Assembly (NCBI RefSeq): GCF_023242945.1
Contig: NZ_JALKFT010000026.1
Coordinates: forward strand, 1 to 64,000
Origin: Frankia umida
GTDB taxonomy: Bacteria; Actinomycetota; Actinomycetes; Frankiales; Frankiaceae
Length of the DNA: 64,000 nt
Reading direction: 5' to 3'
Shown: positions 8,232-16,336 of the stretch, piece after piece
Numbering within the stretch: the stretch's first letter is position 1
Layout of the letters: every line of letters begins with the position of its first letter
Program-made: the position numbers and the translations under genes
The notes under the pieces: model-generated
Told to the model about the DNA's origin: nothing
What the model saw: the letters and a program-made list of their open reading frames with translations, nothing else
Databases searched by the model: none

Positions 8232-11000
8232 GTGGTTGCAGCAGACGGATCGGACCGATCGACCCGCGGGGTGCCCGCGAAGCCCGCCCTCGACGGCATC
8301 GAGGCACGCTGGTCGGCCGTATGGCAGGACGAGGGCACCTACGCCTTCGACCGCACGGCCGAGCGTGCCCGGGTGTACTCCATTGACACCCCGCCGCCGA
8401 CCGTCTCCGGGTCGCTGCACGTAGGCCATGTCTTCTCCTACACGCATACCGATGTCATCGCCCGTTTCCAGCGGATGCGGGGCCGTGAGGTCTTCTACCC
8501 GATGGGGTTCGACGACAACGGTCTGCCCACCGAACGTCGGGTGCAGAACTACTTCGGGGTGCGCTGCGACCCGTCGCTGCCGTACGACCCGGAGTTCACC
8601 CCGCCGGCGAAGCCGGGCAAGGACCAGCTGCCGATCTCCCGGCGCAACTTCGTCGAACTGTGCGAGCGCCTCACCCTCGAGGACGAGAAGGGCTTCGAGG
8701 AACTGTGGCGTCGCCTCGGCCTCTCGGTCGACTGGTCGCGCACCTACGCCACCATCGACACGCGTTCGAGGGCCGTCGCCCAGCGGGCGTTCCTGCGTAA
8801 CCTCGCCCGCGAGGAGGCCTACCTCGCCGAGGCGCCGACGCTGTGGGACGTCACGTTCCGTACCGCCGTCGCCCAGGCCGAACTGGAGGACCGGGAGCGC
8901 CCCGGCGCCTACCACACCCTCGCCTTCGCCCGGACGACCCCGCCTTCCGGCACGGCCACCCCAGCCGACGCCGACGCCGACGGCGACGCGGTGATCATCG
9001 AGACGACGCGGCCGGAGCTGTTGGCGGCGTGCGTGGCACTGGTGGCACATCCGGACGACCCGCGCTACCAGCCGCTGTTCGGCTCCACGGTGCGCACGCC
9101 CCTGTTCGAGGTCGAGGTGCCGGTGGTCGCCCACCGGCTCGCCGACCCGGAGAAGGGCTCCGGCATCGCGATGATCTGCACGTTCGGTGACCTCACCGAC
9201 GTCATCTGGTGGCGTGAGCTGCGCCTGCCGACCCGGGCCGTCGTCGGCCGGGACGGGCGGCTCGTCCCCGACGCGCCGCAGGCCATCACCTCGTCCGCCG
9301 GGCAGGCGCACTACGCCGAGCTTGCCGGCAGGACGGTGCACAGCGCCCGCACCCGGATCGTCGAGCTGCTCACCGAGTCCGGCGCGCTGCGCGGCGAACC
9401 GCGGCCGATCAGCCATCCGGTGAAGTTCTACGAGAAGGGCGACCGTCCCCTCGAGATCGTCACCACCCGCCAGTGGTACATCCGCAACGGTGGACGGGAC
9501 GAGTCCCTGCGCGCCCAGCTGCGCGGCCGGGGCCAGGAGCTGTCCTGGCATCCGGAGTACATGCGGGTCCGGTACGAGAACTGGGTGGACGGCCTCAACG
9601 GTGACTGGCTGATCAGCCGCCAGCGCTTCTTCGGCGTCCCGTTCCCGGTCTGGTACCCGTTGGACGAGGACGGCACCCCGCGTTACGACGCGCCGATCGC
9701 CGCCGACGAGGCGGTGCTGCCGATCGACCCGTCCAGCGACGTCCCCCCCGGTTACACCGAGGCGCAGCGGGGCGTGCCCGGCGGGTTCGCCGCCGACCCC
9801 GACGTCATGGACACCTGGGCGACGTCCTCGCTGACCCCGCTGATCGCCAGCGGTTGGGGCAGCGACCCGGACCTGTTCGCCCGGGTCTTCCCGATGGACC
9901 TGCGCCCCCAGGCCCACGAGATCATCCGGACCTGGCTGTTCTCCACCGTGGTGCGCGCGGAAGCCGAGTTCGGCGTGCTTCCCTGGTCGAACGCGGCGAT
10001 CTCCGGCTGGATCCTCGACCCGGACCGCAAGAAGATGTCCAAGTCCAAGGGCAACGTGGTCACCCCGATGGCCACCTTGCAGGAACTCGGTTCGGACGCG
10101 GTCCGCTACTGGGCCGCCTCCGGGCGCCCCGGCACCGACACCGCCTACGACGTCGGCCAGATGAAGACCGGTCGCCGCCTGGCCATCAAGATCCTCAACG
10201 CCAGCCGTTTCGCCCTGGGCCTCACCACCGACCCCGCTGAGGCCGCCGGCACCGGTGCTGACGTCGCCGGTGCCGCCCTTGCGGATGCCGCTGCCGATGC
10301 CGCGACGGGTGGTGCCGCGACGGGTGGTGCTGCGACGGGTGGTGCCGCGGCTGCGGAGGTCGACGCGACCGCACCGGGGACGCAGGAGGCTCGGCCGGCG
10401 GCCGCGGTGATCGAGCCGCTGGACCGGGCGCTGCTCGCCGCACTCGCCGACGTCGTGGACGCGGCGACCGGCGCGCTCGACGGCTACGACTACGCCCGGG
10501 CGCTCGAGCTCACCGAATCGTTCTTCTGGCGCTTCTGCGACGACTACGTGGAGCTGGTCAAGGGCCGCGCCTACGGCTCGTTCGGTGCCGAAGGCGCCGC
10601 GTCCGCGCAGGCCACGCTGACGGTGGCCCTCTCGGCGCTGCTGCGGCTGTTCGCCCCGGTGCTGCCGTTCGTCACCGAGGAGGTCTGGTCCTGGTGGCAG
10701 ACCGGCTCGGTGCACCGCGCCCCCTGGCCGGACGCGGCCGAGATCCGCAAGCTCGCCGACTCCGGCCGTCCCGACCTGTTGGACGCGGTCGGCACGGCCC
10801 TCGCCGGTGTCCGCAAGGCCAAGTCCACGGCGAAGGTGTCGATGAAGGCCGAGGTCGCGCAGGCCACCCTCGCCGGTGACACCGACATCATCGCCCTGGT
10901 CCAGTCCGCCGCCGCCGACCTGCGCAGCGCCGGCGGCATCCGCGAGCTCATCCTCGCCCCCACCACCGGCGACCTCACCGTCGACGTGACCCTCGCCTGA
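8232..11000 (+). CDS. valS: valine--tRNA ligase
   Basis: Class I aminoacyl-tRNA synthetase charging tRNA-Val. The 922-residue product shows the HIGH-type motif SGSLHVGHVFSY (about residue 60), the editing domain with ETTRPELLAACVALVAHP, the tryptophan-rich WHPEYMRVRYENWVDGLNGDW block, a VMDTWATSSLTP motif, and KMSKSKGN at about 601. Length and domain order suit the compact bacterial ValRS form lacking the long C-terminal coiled coil. GTG 8232 is chosen because TAGGAT lies seven bases upstream. An Ala/Gly-rich insertion with three ATGGA repeats interrupts the junction between catalytic and anticodon-binding domains near residue 690, an oddity not expected in the family. It is divergent from suhB. 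Confidence 0.93.
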   Translation: MVAADGSDRSTRGVPAKPALDGIEARWSAVWQDEGTYAFDRTAERARVYSIDTPPPTVSGSLHVGHVFSYTHTDVIARFQRMRGREVFYPMGFDDNGLPTERRVQNYFGVRCDPSLPYDPEFTPPAKPGKDQLPISRRNFVELCERLTLEDEKGFEELWRRLGLSVDWSRTYATIDTRSRAVAQRAFLRNLAREEAYLAEAPTLWDVTFRTAVAQAELEDRERPGAYHTLAFARTTPPSGTATPADADADGDAVIIETTRPELLAACVALVAHPDDPRYQPLFGSTVRTPLFEVEVPVVAHRLADPEKGSGIAMICTFGDLTDVIWWRELRLPTRAVVGRDGRLVPDAPQAITSSAGQAHYAELAGRTVHSARTRIVELLTESGALRGEPRPISHPVKFYEKGDRPLEIVTTRQWYIRNGGRDESLRAQLRGRGQELSWHPEYMRVRYENWVDGLNGDWLISRQRFFGVPFPVWYPLDEDGTPRYDAPIAADEAVLPIDPSSDVPPGYTEAQRGVPGGFAADPDVMDTWATSSLTPLIASGWGSDPDLFARVFPMDLRPQAHEIIRTWLFSTVVRAEAEFGVLPWSNAAISGWILDPDRKKMSKSKGNVVTPMATLQELGSDAVRYWAASGRPGTDTAYDVGQMKTGRRLAIKILNASRFALGLTTDPAEAAGTGADVAGAALADAAADAATGGAATGGAATGGAAAAEVDATAPGTQEARPAAAVIEPLDRALLAALADVVDAATGALDGYDYARALELTESFFWRFCDDYVELVKGRAYGSFGAEGAASAQATLTVALSALLRLFAPVLPFVTEEVWSWWQTGSVHRAPWPDAAEIRKLADSGRPDLLDAVGTALAGVRKAKSTAKVSMKAEVAQATLAGDTDIIALVQSAAADLRSAGGIRELILAPTTGDLTVDVTLA
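10302..10346 (+). repeat. 15-bp tandem repeat, three units, inside valS
   Basis: GCGACGGGTGGTGCC is repeated three times (one base changed in the second copy), encoding ATGGA units in a low-complexity insert between the catalytic and anticodon-binding domains. Confidence 0.8.
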
Positions 11001-11142
11001 TCCAGCCCCGCCCCGCGGCGGACAGCGGACCCCGTCCGGGATTCGCCTGACGCGATCGCGCGGGGCCGCGTCGGCGGGCATGTCACGTTCGCGCGGGCCC
11101 GGCCGTCCTGGGAAGGAGACTGCCAGAGCTCCGGAGGTCCCC

Positions 11143-12339
11143 ATGGCATCGACCGACCCGCCGCCCCGCGTCCCACCCGTGCCAACCGTCCCGTCCGGGG
11201 TGGAGGCGCCGCCTGGGTCGGACGTGCGGTCCGGGGTGGACGTGCGGTCCATCTTGTTGGCGGAGGCGTTCGAGGGGGAGCGGGGGCATCTGCGGGCGGT
11301 GGCCTACCGGCTGCTCGGGTCGTTGGCGGACGCCGAGGATGTCGTGCAGGACGCCTGGCTGCGACTGCGACGGGTCGACGCGGACGAGATCGACGATCTG
11401 CGTGCCTGGCTGACGGTCGTGGTCTCGCGGTTGTGTCTGGACCAGTTGCGTTCGGCCCGGGTCCGGCGGGAGGGATACGTCGGGCCGTGGCTGCCGGAGC
11501 CGCTGGTCAGCTGGCCCGGCGGTGACACGGCCGGTGCCGGTGGTGGTGTCGAGGGGCTGCGGGCGGCGTCAGGCGGGTTCGGCGCGGCGGCCGCGATGGC
11601 GGGGACCGAGCGGTTCGCGGGCAGCGGCGGCGGGGCACCCGGGCAGGTCGATCCGGCGGATCGGGTGACCCTCGCCGAGTCGGTGAGCATGGCGATGATG
11701 GTGGTGCTCGAGGCGCTGAGCCCCGCCGAGCGCACGGCGTTCGTCCTGCACGACGTGTTCGGCTACGACTTCGCCGAGATCGCCGAGGCCACCGGACGCA
11801 CCCCGGCGGCGGCCCGCCAGCTCGCCAGCCGGGCGCGTCGCCACGTCCGGGACAGGTCGGTGCGTTTCGAACCCGACCCGGGGCTGCGCCGGCGGGTCGC
11901 CGATGCCTTTCTCGCGGCCGCGGCCGGCGGTGACCTCGGCGGGCTCACCGCCCTGCTCGACCCGGACGTCATCGTCCGCTCCGATGGTGGTGGTCTCGCC
12001 CGGGCGGCCCGTCGTCCGATCACCGGCGCCGACCGGGCGGCCCGGTTCATCGTCGGCATCATCGAGAAGGGCCTGGCCGACGCCGGCCCGCGGGCCTGGA
12101 CCCGCCCCGTCGAGGTCAACGGCGAACCCGGCTTCGCCTACCACGACGGCACCGCCCTGCGCACCGTCGCGAGCCTGCACATCGTGGACGGCCGGATCAC
12201 CGAGATCAACATCGTGGTGAACCCCGACAAGCTGCGCCACCTCGCCCCCGACCCCTCCCACCGGGGGGCGGGTGGAGGTGGTGGGGCGGGTCAGTCGATG
12301 CGACCGGGTCAGTCGATGCGACGGAGTTCCCTGCGGTAG
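11143..12339 (+). CDS. ECF41-type RNA polymerase sigma factor with SnoaL-like C-terminal domain
   Basis: An extracytoplasmic-function sigma factor directing RNA polymerase to a specific promoter set. Region 2 is recognisable at HLRAVAYRLLGSLADAEDVV and region 4 at YDFAEIAEATGRTPAAARQL. The C-terminal SnoaL-like domain carries SDGGG and NPDKL, motifs typical of the ECF41 group, where this extension modulates activity instead of a separate anti-sigma factor. The 398-residue product is longer than usual because of a Gly/Ala-rich insert of about 60 residues between regions 2 and 4. ATG 11143 has GGAGG five bases upstream. ECF41 genes usually neighbour a COE (carboxymuconolactone decarboxylase, oxidoreductase or epimerase) gene; none is seen here. 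It overlaps the convergent carbonic anhydrase gene by 31 bp. Confidence 0.88.
   Translation: MASTDPPPRVPPVPTVPSGVEAPPGSDVRSGVDVRSILLAEAFEGERGHLRAVAYRLLGSLADAEDVVQDAWLRLRRVDADEIDDLRAWLTVVVSRLCLDQLRSARVRREGYVGPWLPEPLVSWPGGDTAGAGGGVEGLRAASGGFGAAAAMAGTERFAGSGGGAPGQVDPADRVTLAESVSMAMMVVLEALSPAERTAFVLHDVFGYDFAEIAEATGRTPAAARQLASRARRHVRDRSVRFEPDPGLRRRVADAFLAAAAGGDLGGLTALLDPDVIVRSDGGGLARAARRPITGADRAARFIVGIIEKGLADAGPRAWTRPVEVNGEPGFAYHDGTALRTVASLHIVDGRITEINIVVNPDKLRHLAPDPSHRGAGGGGGAGQSMRPGQSMRRSSLR
12287..12322. repeat. perfect 18-bp direct repeat across two convergent gene ends
   Basis: CGGGTCAGTCGATGCGAC occurs twice in tandem. It encodes GQSMRP/GQSMRR at the sigma factor's C-terminus, and the second copy contains the stop codon of the opposite-strand carbonic anhydrase gene. 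Confidence 0.85.
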
Positions 12340-12824
12340 CGCTGGCCGTTGGCGGCGTAGATCGAGGCGCCGAGGAGCTGGGTCGACGGATCGTGGCCGG
12401 GCACGACCTTGGCCGGGATGCCCAGCGCCCGCGACCGCTGCGGGACCTGGGTGCCGCCGACGACGACGGCACCCGCCCCGACCAGGGCGCCCCGGCCGAT
12501 CCGCACCTTGTGCAGCACGATGGAACCGGAACCGATCAGGGCGCCGTCCTCGACGACGCACCCCTCCAGATGGGCCAGGTGCCCGACCGTGCAGTCGTCA
12601 CCGACGACCGTCGGATACTCGTCGGTGGCGTGGATGACCGTGCCGTCCTGGATGGAGGACCGGGCGCCGATGATGATGCGTCCGTAGTCGCCGCGCAGCA
12701 CCGCCGACGGCCATACCGTCGACCCGGGTCCGATCGTCACCGAGCCGATCACGGTCGCGTCCGGATGGACGTAGGCCGACGGGTCGATGACGGGGACGGC
12801 GTCCCCCAGTGCGTACACGGCCAT
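12309..12824 (-). CDS. gamma-carbonic anhydrase family protein
   Basis: A trimeric left-handed beta-helix protein of the gamma-class carbonic anhydrase/PaaY-CaiE family. The 171-residue product is made of hexapeptide repeats (VIGSVTIGPGSTVWPSAVLR and following) and keeps the metal-ligand histidines in VIHAT and in VGHLAHLEGC, so zinc or iron binding and CO2/bicarbonate interconversion are plausible. Many members have no proven enzyme activity. ATG 12824 is preceded by GGGAG. Its 3' end overlaps that of the sigma factor gene on the opposite strand. Confidence 0.88.
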   Translation of the reverse strand: MAVYALGDAVPVIDPSAYVHPDATVIGSVTIGPGSTVWPSAVLRGDYGRIIIGARSSIQDGTVIHATDEYPTVVGDDCTVGHLAHLEGCVVEDGALIGSGSIVLHKVRIGRGALVGAGAVVVGGTQVPQRSRALGIPAKVVPGHDPSTQLLGASIYAANGQRYRRELRRID

Positions 12825-12914
12825 CCGAGCTCCCGGAAACTGTAGGTATCGACCAGCCCATCCTGCCCGTGGCGCCGCCCCGGTGGTGCCGGGACGGCGC
12901 CGGGTCTGGTGCGC

Positions 12915-13217
12915 TCAGTCGGTGTCCAGCTCGGGACGGAGCATGCCGGGGGGCGCCGAGCCGGTGGCCCGGGCCCAGCCGCGGGCCGCGGCGCGCTCGG
13001 CCGCGAGGCGTCCAAGGCCGATGGCCAGGCCCGAGATCGCCGCCCACAGGATGGCTTCGGCCAGTGCGGTGTCCGGGTCGGCCGGGTTGACCGGTGGGTC
13101 CGACCGGCGGACCTTCTTGTACGCGAGGGTCACCCCGCGGCTGGCCGCCGTCCCGGCGAGCGCGGTCGCAGCGCCGCCCACGACCTTCCAGCCCAGTTTC
13201 GATGCCGCCTTCGCCAC
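12915..13217 (-). CDS. DUF4235 domain membrane protein
   Basis: A small (100-residue) actinobacterial protein of unknown function resembling the DUF4235 family: a glycine-rich hydrophobic N-terminal segment (KLGWKVVGGAATALAGTAAS), the VTLAYKKVRRSDPPVNPADPD loop, and a second hydrophobic segment (LAEAILWAAISGLAIGLGRL). Two membrane passes are predicted. GTG 13217 has GGAAGG eight bases upstream. It is followed on the same strand by the carbonic anhydrase gene, 90 bp away, and faces away from dut. Confidence 0.75.
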   Translation of the reverse strand: MAKAASKLGWKVVGGAATALAGTAASRGVTLAYKKVRRSDPPVNPADPDTALAEAILWAAISGLAIGLGRLAAERAAARGWARATGSAPPGMLRPELDTD

Positions 13218-13559
13218 CCGAACATCCTTCCTCTTGCACAGCGGCCCAGATGGGCCCGTGTTGTCCATGTCCACGAATGGTGCCGGTCATGCCAGCCCCA
13301 CGACCCGGGATGGCACCGAGACGGCGTCGATCCGGTGCCGGGGTGGCGCCGTACGGTCGCCGCGTCCGTGGCCGGCGCCGTACGGGACATCATCCATCCG
13401 CGGGCGGCACCGGTGGCACGGCGGGCCGAGGGACCCGCGGCGCGACGTGCCGAGCAGCGGTGCAGGGGCGGGCGTGAGCGTGGGCCGAGGGCAGGCGGAG
13501 GATGGCCTAAGGTGCTGAACCGTAGTACGTCCGGCTATCCCGTACGAGGCAGGAGATCC
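13218..13559. other. 342-bp divergent intergenic region (DUF4235 / dut)
   Basis: Promoters for both flanking genes should lie here. Codon-like composition continues through it, but no frame has a credible start and ribosome site together. I see no repeat or hairpin worth naming. Confidence 0.4.
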
Positions 13560-14183
13560 ATGACCGCCACCGAGCCGACCACTGCCGCCCCACCGGGGTG
13601 GCACCAGGGCGCGGCCCATCCGGGGCAGGTGTCACCGGATCCGGTGGACGAGCGACCGGGTCGGCAGCCGGGGCGGCCGGCGTCGCTGGGAGGGCTGCCG
13701 GGGCAGGTGGAGGTGCTGGTGCGGCGGCTGGACCCGGGGCTTGCCGGGCCGGTGTACGCGCAGCCCTGCGATGCGGGGGCGGACCTGGTCAGCGCGTCGG
13801 AGGTGACGCTGGCGCCGGGGGAGCGGGCGGTGGTGGGGACCGGGACGGCGATCGCGCTGCCCGAGGGGTACGCGGCGTTCGTGCATCCGCGCAGTGGGCT
13901 GGCCGCCCGGCACGGAGTGACAGTGGTCAACGCGCCGGGAACGGTGGACGCCGGCTACCGTGGTGAAATAAAGGTTGTTCTGATCAACACCGATCCGTCC
14001 GAACCGGTGACGTTGCGCCGCGGCGACCGGATAGCGCAGCTTGTCGTCCAGAAGGTCGAACGCGCGCTGTTCCGGGAGGTCGACGAGTTGCCCGGTTCGG
14101 TGCGGGGCGTCGGCGGCTTCGGCTCGACTGGCGGGTTCGGGGAGACAGGAAGGGAGACCGCGGGTGTTCGGCCGCCGGCGTAG
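13560..14183 (+). CDS. dut: dUTP diphosphatase
   Basis: Hydrolyses dUTP to dUMP and pyrophosphate, keeping uracil out of DNA and feeding thymidylate synthesis. All five motifs of the trimeric dUTPase are visible: DAGADLVSA, HPRSGLAARHGV, GTVDAGYRGEIKVVLIN, RRGDRIAQLVV and the C-terminal RGVGGFGSTGGFG. The 207-residue product carries an N-terminal Pro/Gly-rich extension of about 50 residues compared with the usual 150-residue enzyme. ATG 13560 follows AGGAGA. The next gene starts 20 bp before this stop, so the two are translationally coupled, the arrangement dut-DUF3710 seen in mycobacteria. Confidence 0.95.
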   Translation: MTATEPTTAAPPGWHQGAAHPGQVSPDPVDERPGRQPGRPASLGGLPGQVEVLVRRLDPGLAGPVYAQPCDAGADLVSASEVTLAPGERAVVGTGTAIALPEGYAAFVHPRSGLAARHGVTVVNAPGTVDAGYRGEIKVVLINTDPSEPVTLRRGDRIAQLVVQKVERALFREVDELPGSVRGVGGFGSTGGFGETGRETAGVRPPA

Positions 14184-14904
14184 AGAAGAAGAGTCAGACG
14201 ACGCGCCGGAGGGTACGCCGAGGTCCGCGACGGGGGCGGCGCACGCCACCAACGGTGCGGATGGGCTCGGCCAGGCCATCCCGGACGTGCCGGACGGCCC
14301 GTACGACATCACCGAGTCGCCGCAGGACGGCGTGCACCGACTTGATCTCGGTGCGCTGCGGCTGCCGGCGTTGCCGGGCGTCCAGGTGCAGTTCCAGGTG
14401 GAGGAGGCGTCGGGGCAGCCACTGACCGTCGTCGTCACCGACGGGCGTAGTGCGATGGAACTGTCCGTGTTCGCCGCGCCGAAGAGCCGCGGGCTCTGGG
14501 ACGAGGTGCGCGCCGAGATCCTCGCGGGTGTCGAGGCGTCCGGGGGGAAGGAAGCGGGCGGTTCGTTCGGGCGGGAGCTGCGGATCGCGCTGCCCACCGG
14601 GCGGCCGCAGGAGTCCGTGCCCGCCCGGATGATCGGGGTGGACGGGCCGCGCTGGTTCCTGCGGGCGGTGGTGACCGGTGCCGCGGGCAGCGATCCCGGT
14701 GCGGCGCCGCTGCTCGAGGAGACGCTGCGCCGGATCGTGGTGGCCCGTGGGGAGGAGGCGATGCCGGTGCGCGACCCGCTGCCGCTGACGTTGCCCCGCG
14801 AGGTCGCCGACCATCCCGACGGTCCCGGCGCGCCAGCCACCGCGGCCACCACCGGACGCCCGGCACTGCCCACCCCCGGCGTGCGCACCGCCGAGATCCG
14901 CTGA
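14164..14904 (+). CDS. DUF3710 family protein
   Basis: Conserved actinobacterial protein of unknown function encoded directly after dut. The 246-residue product has an acidic N-terminus, then a folded core (VHRLDLGALRLP, GVQVQFQVEEASGQPLTVVV, SRGLWDEVRAEI, MIGVDGPRWFLRAVV) and a Pro/Thr-rich tail. No membrane segment or catalytic motif is apparent. GTG 14164 overlaps the end of dut by 20 bp and has GGAAGGGAG upstream. I assign it to DUF3710 by overall pattern and by neighbourhood. Confidence 0.82.
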   Translation: MFGRRRREEESDDAPEGTPRSATGAAHATNGADGLGQAIPDVPDGPYDITESPQDGVHRLDLGALRLPALPGVQVQFQVEEASGQPLTVVVTDGRSAMELSVFAAPKSRGLWDEVRAEILAGVEASGGKEAGGSFGRELRIALPTGRPQESVPARMIGVDGPRWFLRAVVTGAAGSDPGAAPLLEETLRRIVVARGEEAMPVRDPLPLTLPREVADHPDGPGAPATAATTGRPALPTPGVRTAEIR

Positions 14905-14965
14905 CCCGCTCGTCCCACCGCCCCCGTCGCACCGCCCCACCGTCGGCCGTCGCACCGCAAGCGTC

Positions 14966-15004
14966 GTAATCCGGCGTAATTCCCTGGTAATCCGCAGTAA
15001 CCGG
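14966..15004. repeat. four phased GTAAYCC-like repeats
   Basis: GTAATCCGG (14966), GTAATTCC (14976), GTAATCC (14987) and GTAACCGG (14997) are spaced 10, 11 and 10 bp, about one helical turn each, in the 269-bp gap ahead of the OB-fold gene. The same-face spacing suggests a cooperative protein-binding array. Confidence 0.4.
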
Positions 15005-15173
15005 ATGCACGGTGGGTCACTGCCTGGCGGCGGCTTGTGGTGGTGCTGTTCGTTCGTCGGGTTTCGTCGTCGGATCACTCGATTGGGCGGCTGTGCGGGG
15101 GCACACTGTGCTTCGGTCGTTCGTTGCAACAGACGTGTCCGGGCAGACCTGCTGGCGCGGGATCGGAGGAGCG

Positions 15174-15560
15174 GTGGGCGAGCCACGGGGTTGGTGGGGG
15201 CGCAAGCTCCACAGGCTGACAGCGGGGGTCAACGAGCTCGACGCCGAGGATCTGCAGGCCGCCGCCGCGGCGGCCGGCGCCGCCCCGGTGAGTCGCTGTC
15301 GTGACCGGGACGAGATCTGCGTCGCGGGTACCATCCAGGCGGTGACGGTCCGGGCCGGTTCCGGGGCGCCGAACCTTGAGGTCGACCTGTATGACGGCAG
15401 TGGCACCGTGACCCTGGTGTTTCTTGGCCGGCGCAACATCCCGGGCCTGCGGGCCGGCGCGCCGGTGAAGGCATCCGGGCGGGTGACGCTCTCCGATGAT
15501 CGGCCGACCATCTTCAACCCGCGGTACGAACTGCTACCGGTGTCCTCCGCCAGCGCCTGA
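15174..15560 (+). CDS. OB-fold nucleic-acid-binding protein
   Basis: A 128-residue protein with a single OB-fold domain of the tRNA-anticodon/RecG-wedge type: ICVAGTIQAVTVRAGSG, LEVDLYDGSGTVTLVFLGR, IPGLRAGAPVKASGRVTL and a final IFNPRYELL strand. It probably binds single-stranded nucleic acid; the partner is unknown. GTG 15174 has GGAGGA just upstream; the frame is open to 15012 but without a site. The order DUF3710 - OB-fold - DUF3159 is as recalled from Rv2696c-Rv2693c. Confidence 0.8.
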   Translation: MGEPRGWWGRKLHRLTAGVNELDAEDLQAAAAAAGAAPVSRCRDRDEICVAGTIQAVTVRAGSGAPNLEVDLYDGSGTVTLVFLGRRNIPGLRAGAPVKASGRVTLSDDRPTIFNPRYELLPVSSASA

Positions 15561-15610
15561 CCGCGCCGGGCGGTAGGCGTCCGACCGACCGACAGGAATC
15601 TCCACCGACG

Positions 15611-16336
15611 ATGCCAGGACTGCCTGCCCCCGAGACCCCGCCGACGACTCTGTCCGAGGCCATCGGCGGGCCACGGGGAATCATCGACAGCTCCCTGCCC
15701 ACCGTCGCGTTCGTGGCGGTCAACGCGCAGGCCGGGCTGACCGCCGGGATCGTGGTCGCCGTCGTGACCGCCGCCGCGCTGCTGGTGTTGCGGATCGTGC
15801 GGCGTGAGCCGGTGCAGCAGACCTTCTCCGGGCTGTTCGCGGTCGGGTTCGCGGCGTTCGTCGCGTCCCGCACCGGGGACGCGAAGGGCTTCTTCCTCCC
15901 CGGCATCGCCAAGAACGCCGCGGGTGTGGTGGTGGCGCTGGCCTCGGTGGCGTTGCGCCGACCGGTCCTGGGCTACCTGATGGCCGGGCTCGACCGGCGC
16001 TACACCGGCTGGCGTGACGATCCGCGTCAGCGGCGGGCCGCTGCCCTCGCCACGCTGGTGTGGGCCGCCGTGTTCGGGGTCCGGTTCGTCGTGCAGGGCG
16101 TGCTCTACCTCGCCGATCAGGACGGCTGGCTCGCCGCGGCGAACATCGCGCTCGGCCTGCCGCTGTTCGGCGTCGCCCTGCTCGCGAGCTTCGCCATCGT
16201 GCGCCGCCTCGCACCCCTGCCACCCCAGCCGCCGTCCCCCTCCGACACGTCCGTCGTCGAAGGTGAGGTCATCGCCAGTGACCGGCTGGCCGGCGAGCCG
16301 TCCGGGCCGGTCGAGCCGGGGCACTCCAGGCGCTGA
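15611..16336 (+). CDS. DUF3159 family membrane protein
   Basis: A 241-residue integral membrane protein of the DUF3159 family. About five or six hydrophobic helices are visible: VAVNAQAGLTAGIVVAVVTA, LFAVGFAAFVA, the KNAAGVVVALASVAL region, AALATLVWAAVFGVRFVV and ALGLPLFGVALLASFAIV. A conserved RRPVLGYLM segment and a C-terminal Pro/Ser-rich cytoplasmic tail follow. Function is unknown. Its neighbour across the stop is ceoC in the opposite direction: the two stop codons abut in the palindrome TGATCA (16334-16339). Confidence 0.85.
   Translation: MPGLPAPETPPTTLSEAIGGPRGIIDSSLPTVAFVAVNAQAGLTAGIVVAVVTAAALLVLRIVRREPVQQTFSGLFAVGFAAFVASRTGDAKGFFLPGIAKNAAGVVVALASVALRRPVLGYLMAGLDRRYTGWRDDPRQRRAAALATLVWAAVFGVRFVVQGVLYLADQDGWLAAANIALGLPLFGVALLASFAIVRRLAPLPPQPPSPSDTSVVEGEVIASDRLAGEPSGPVEPGHSRR

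Noticed and set aside
8127..11252. Very long minus-strand open frame across valS
   Set aside because: Mirror of valS codon bias; no recognisable domain.
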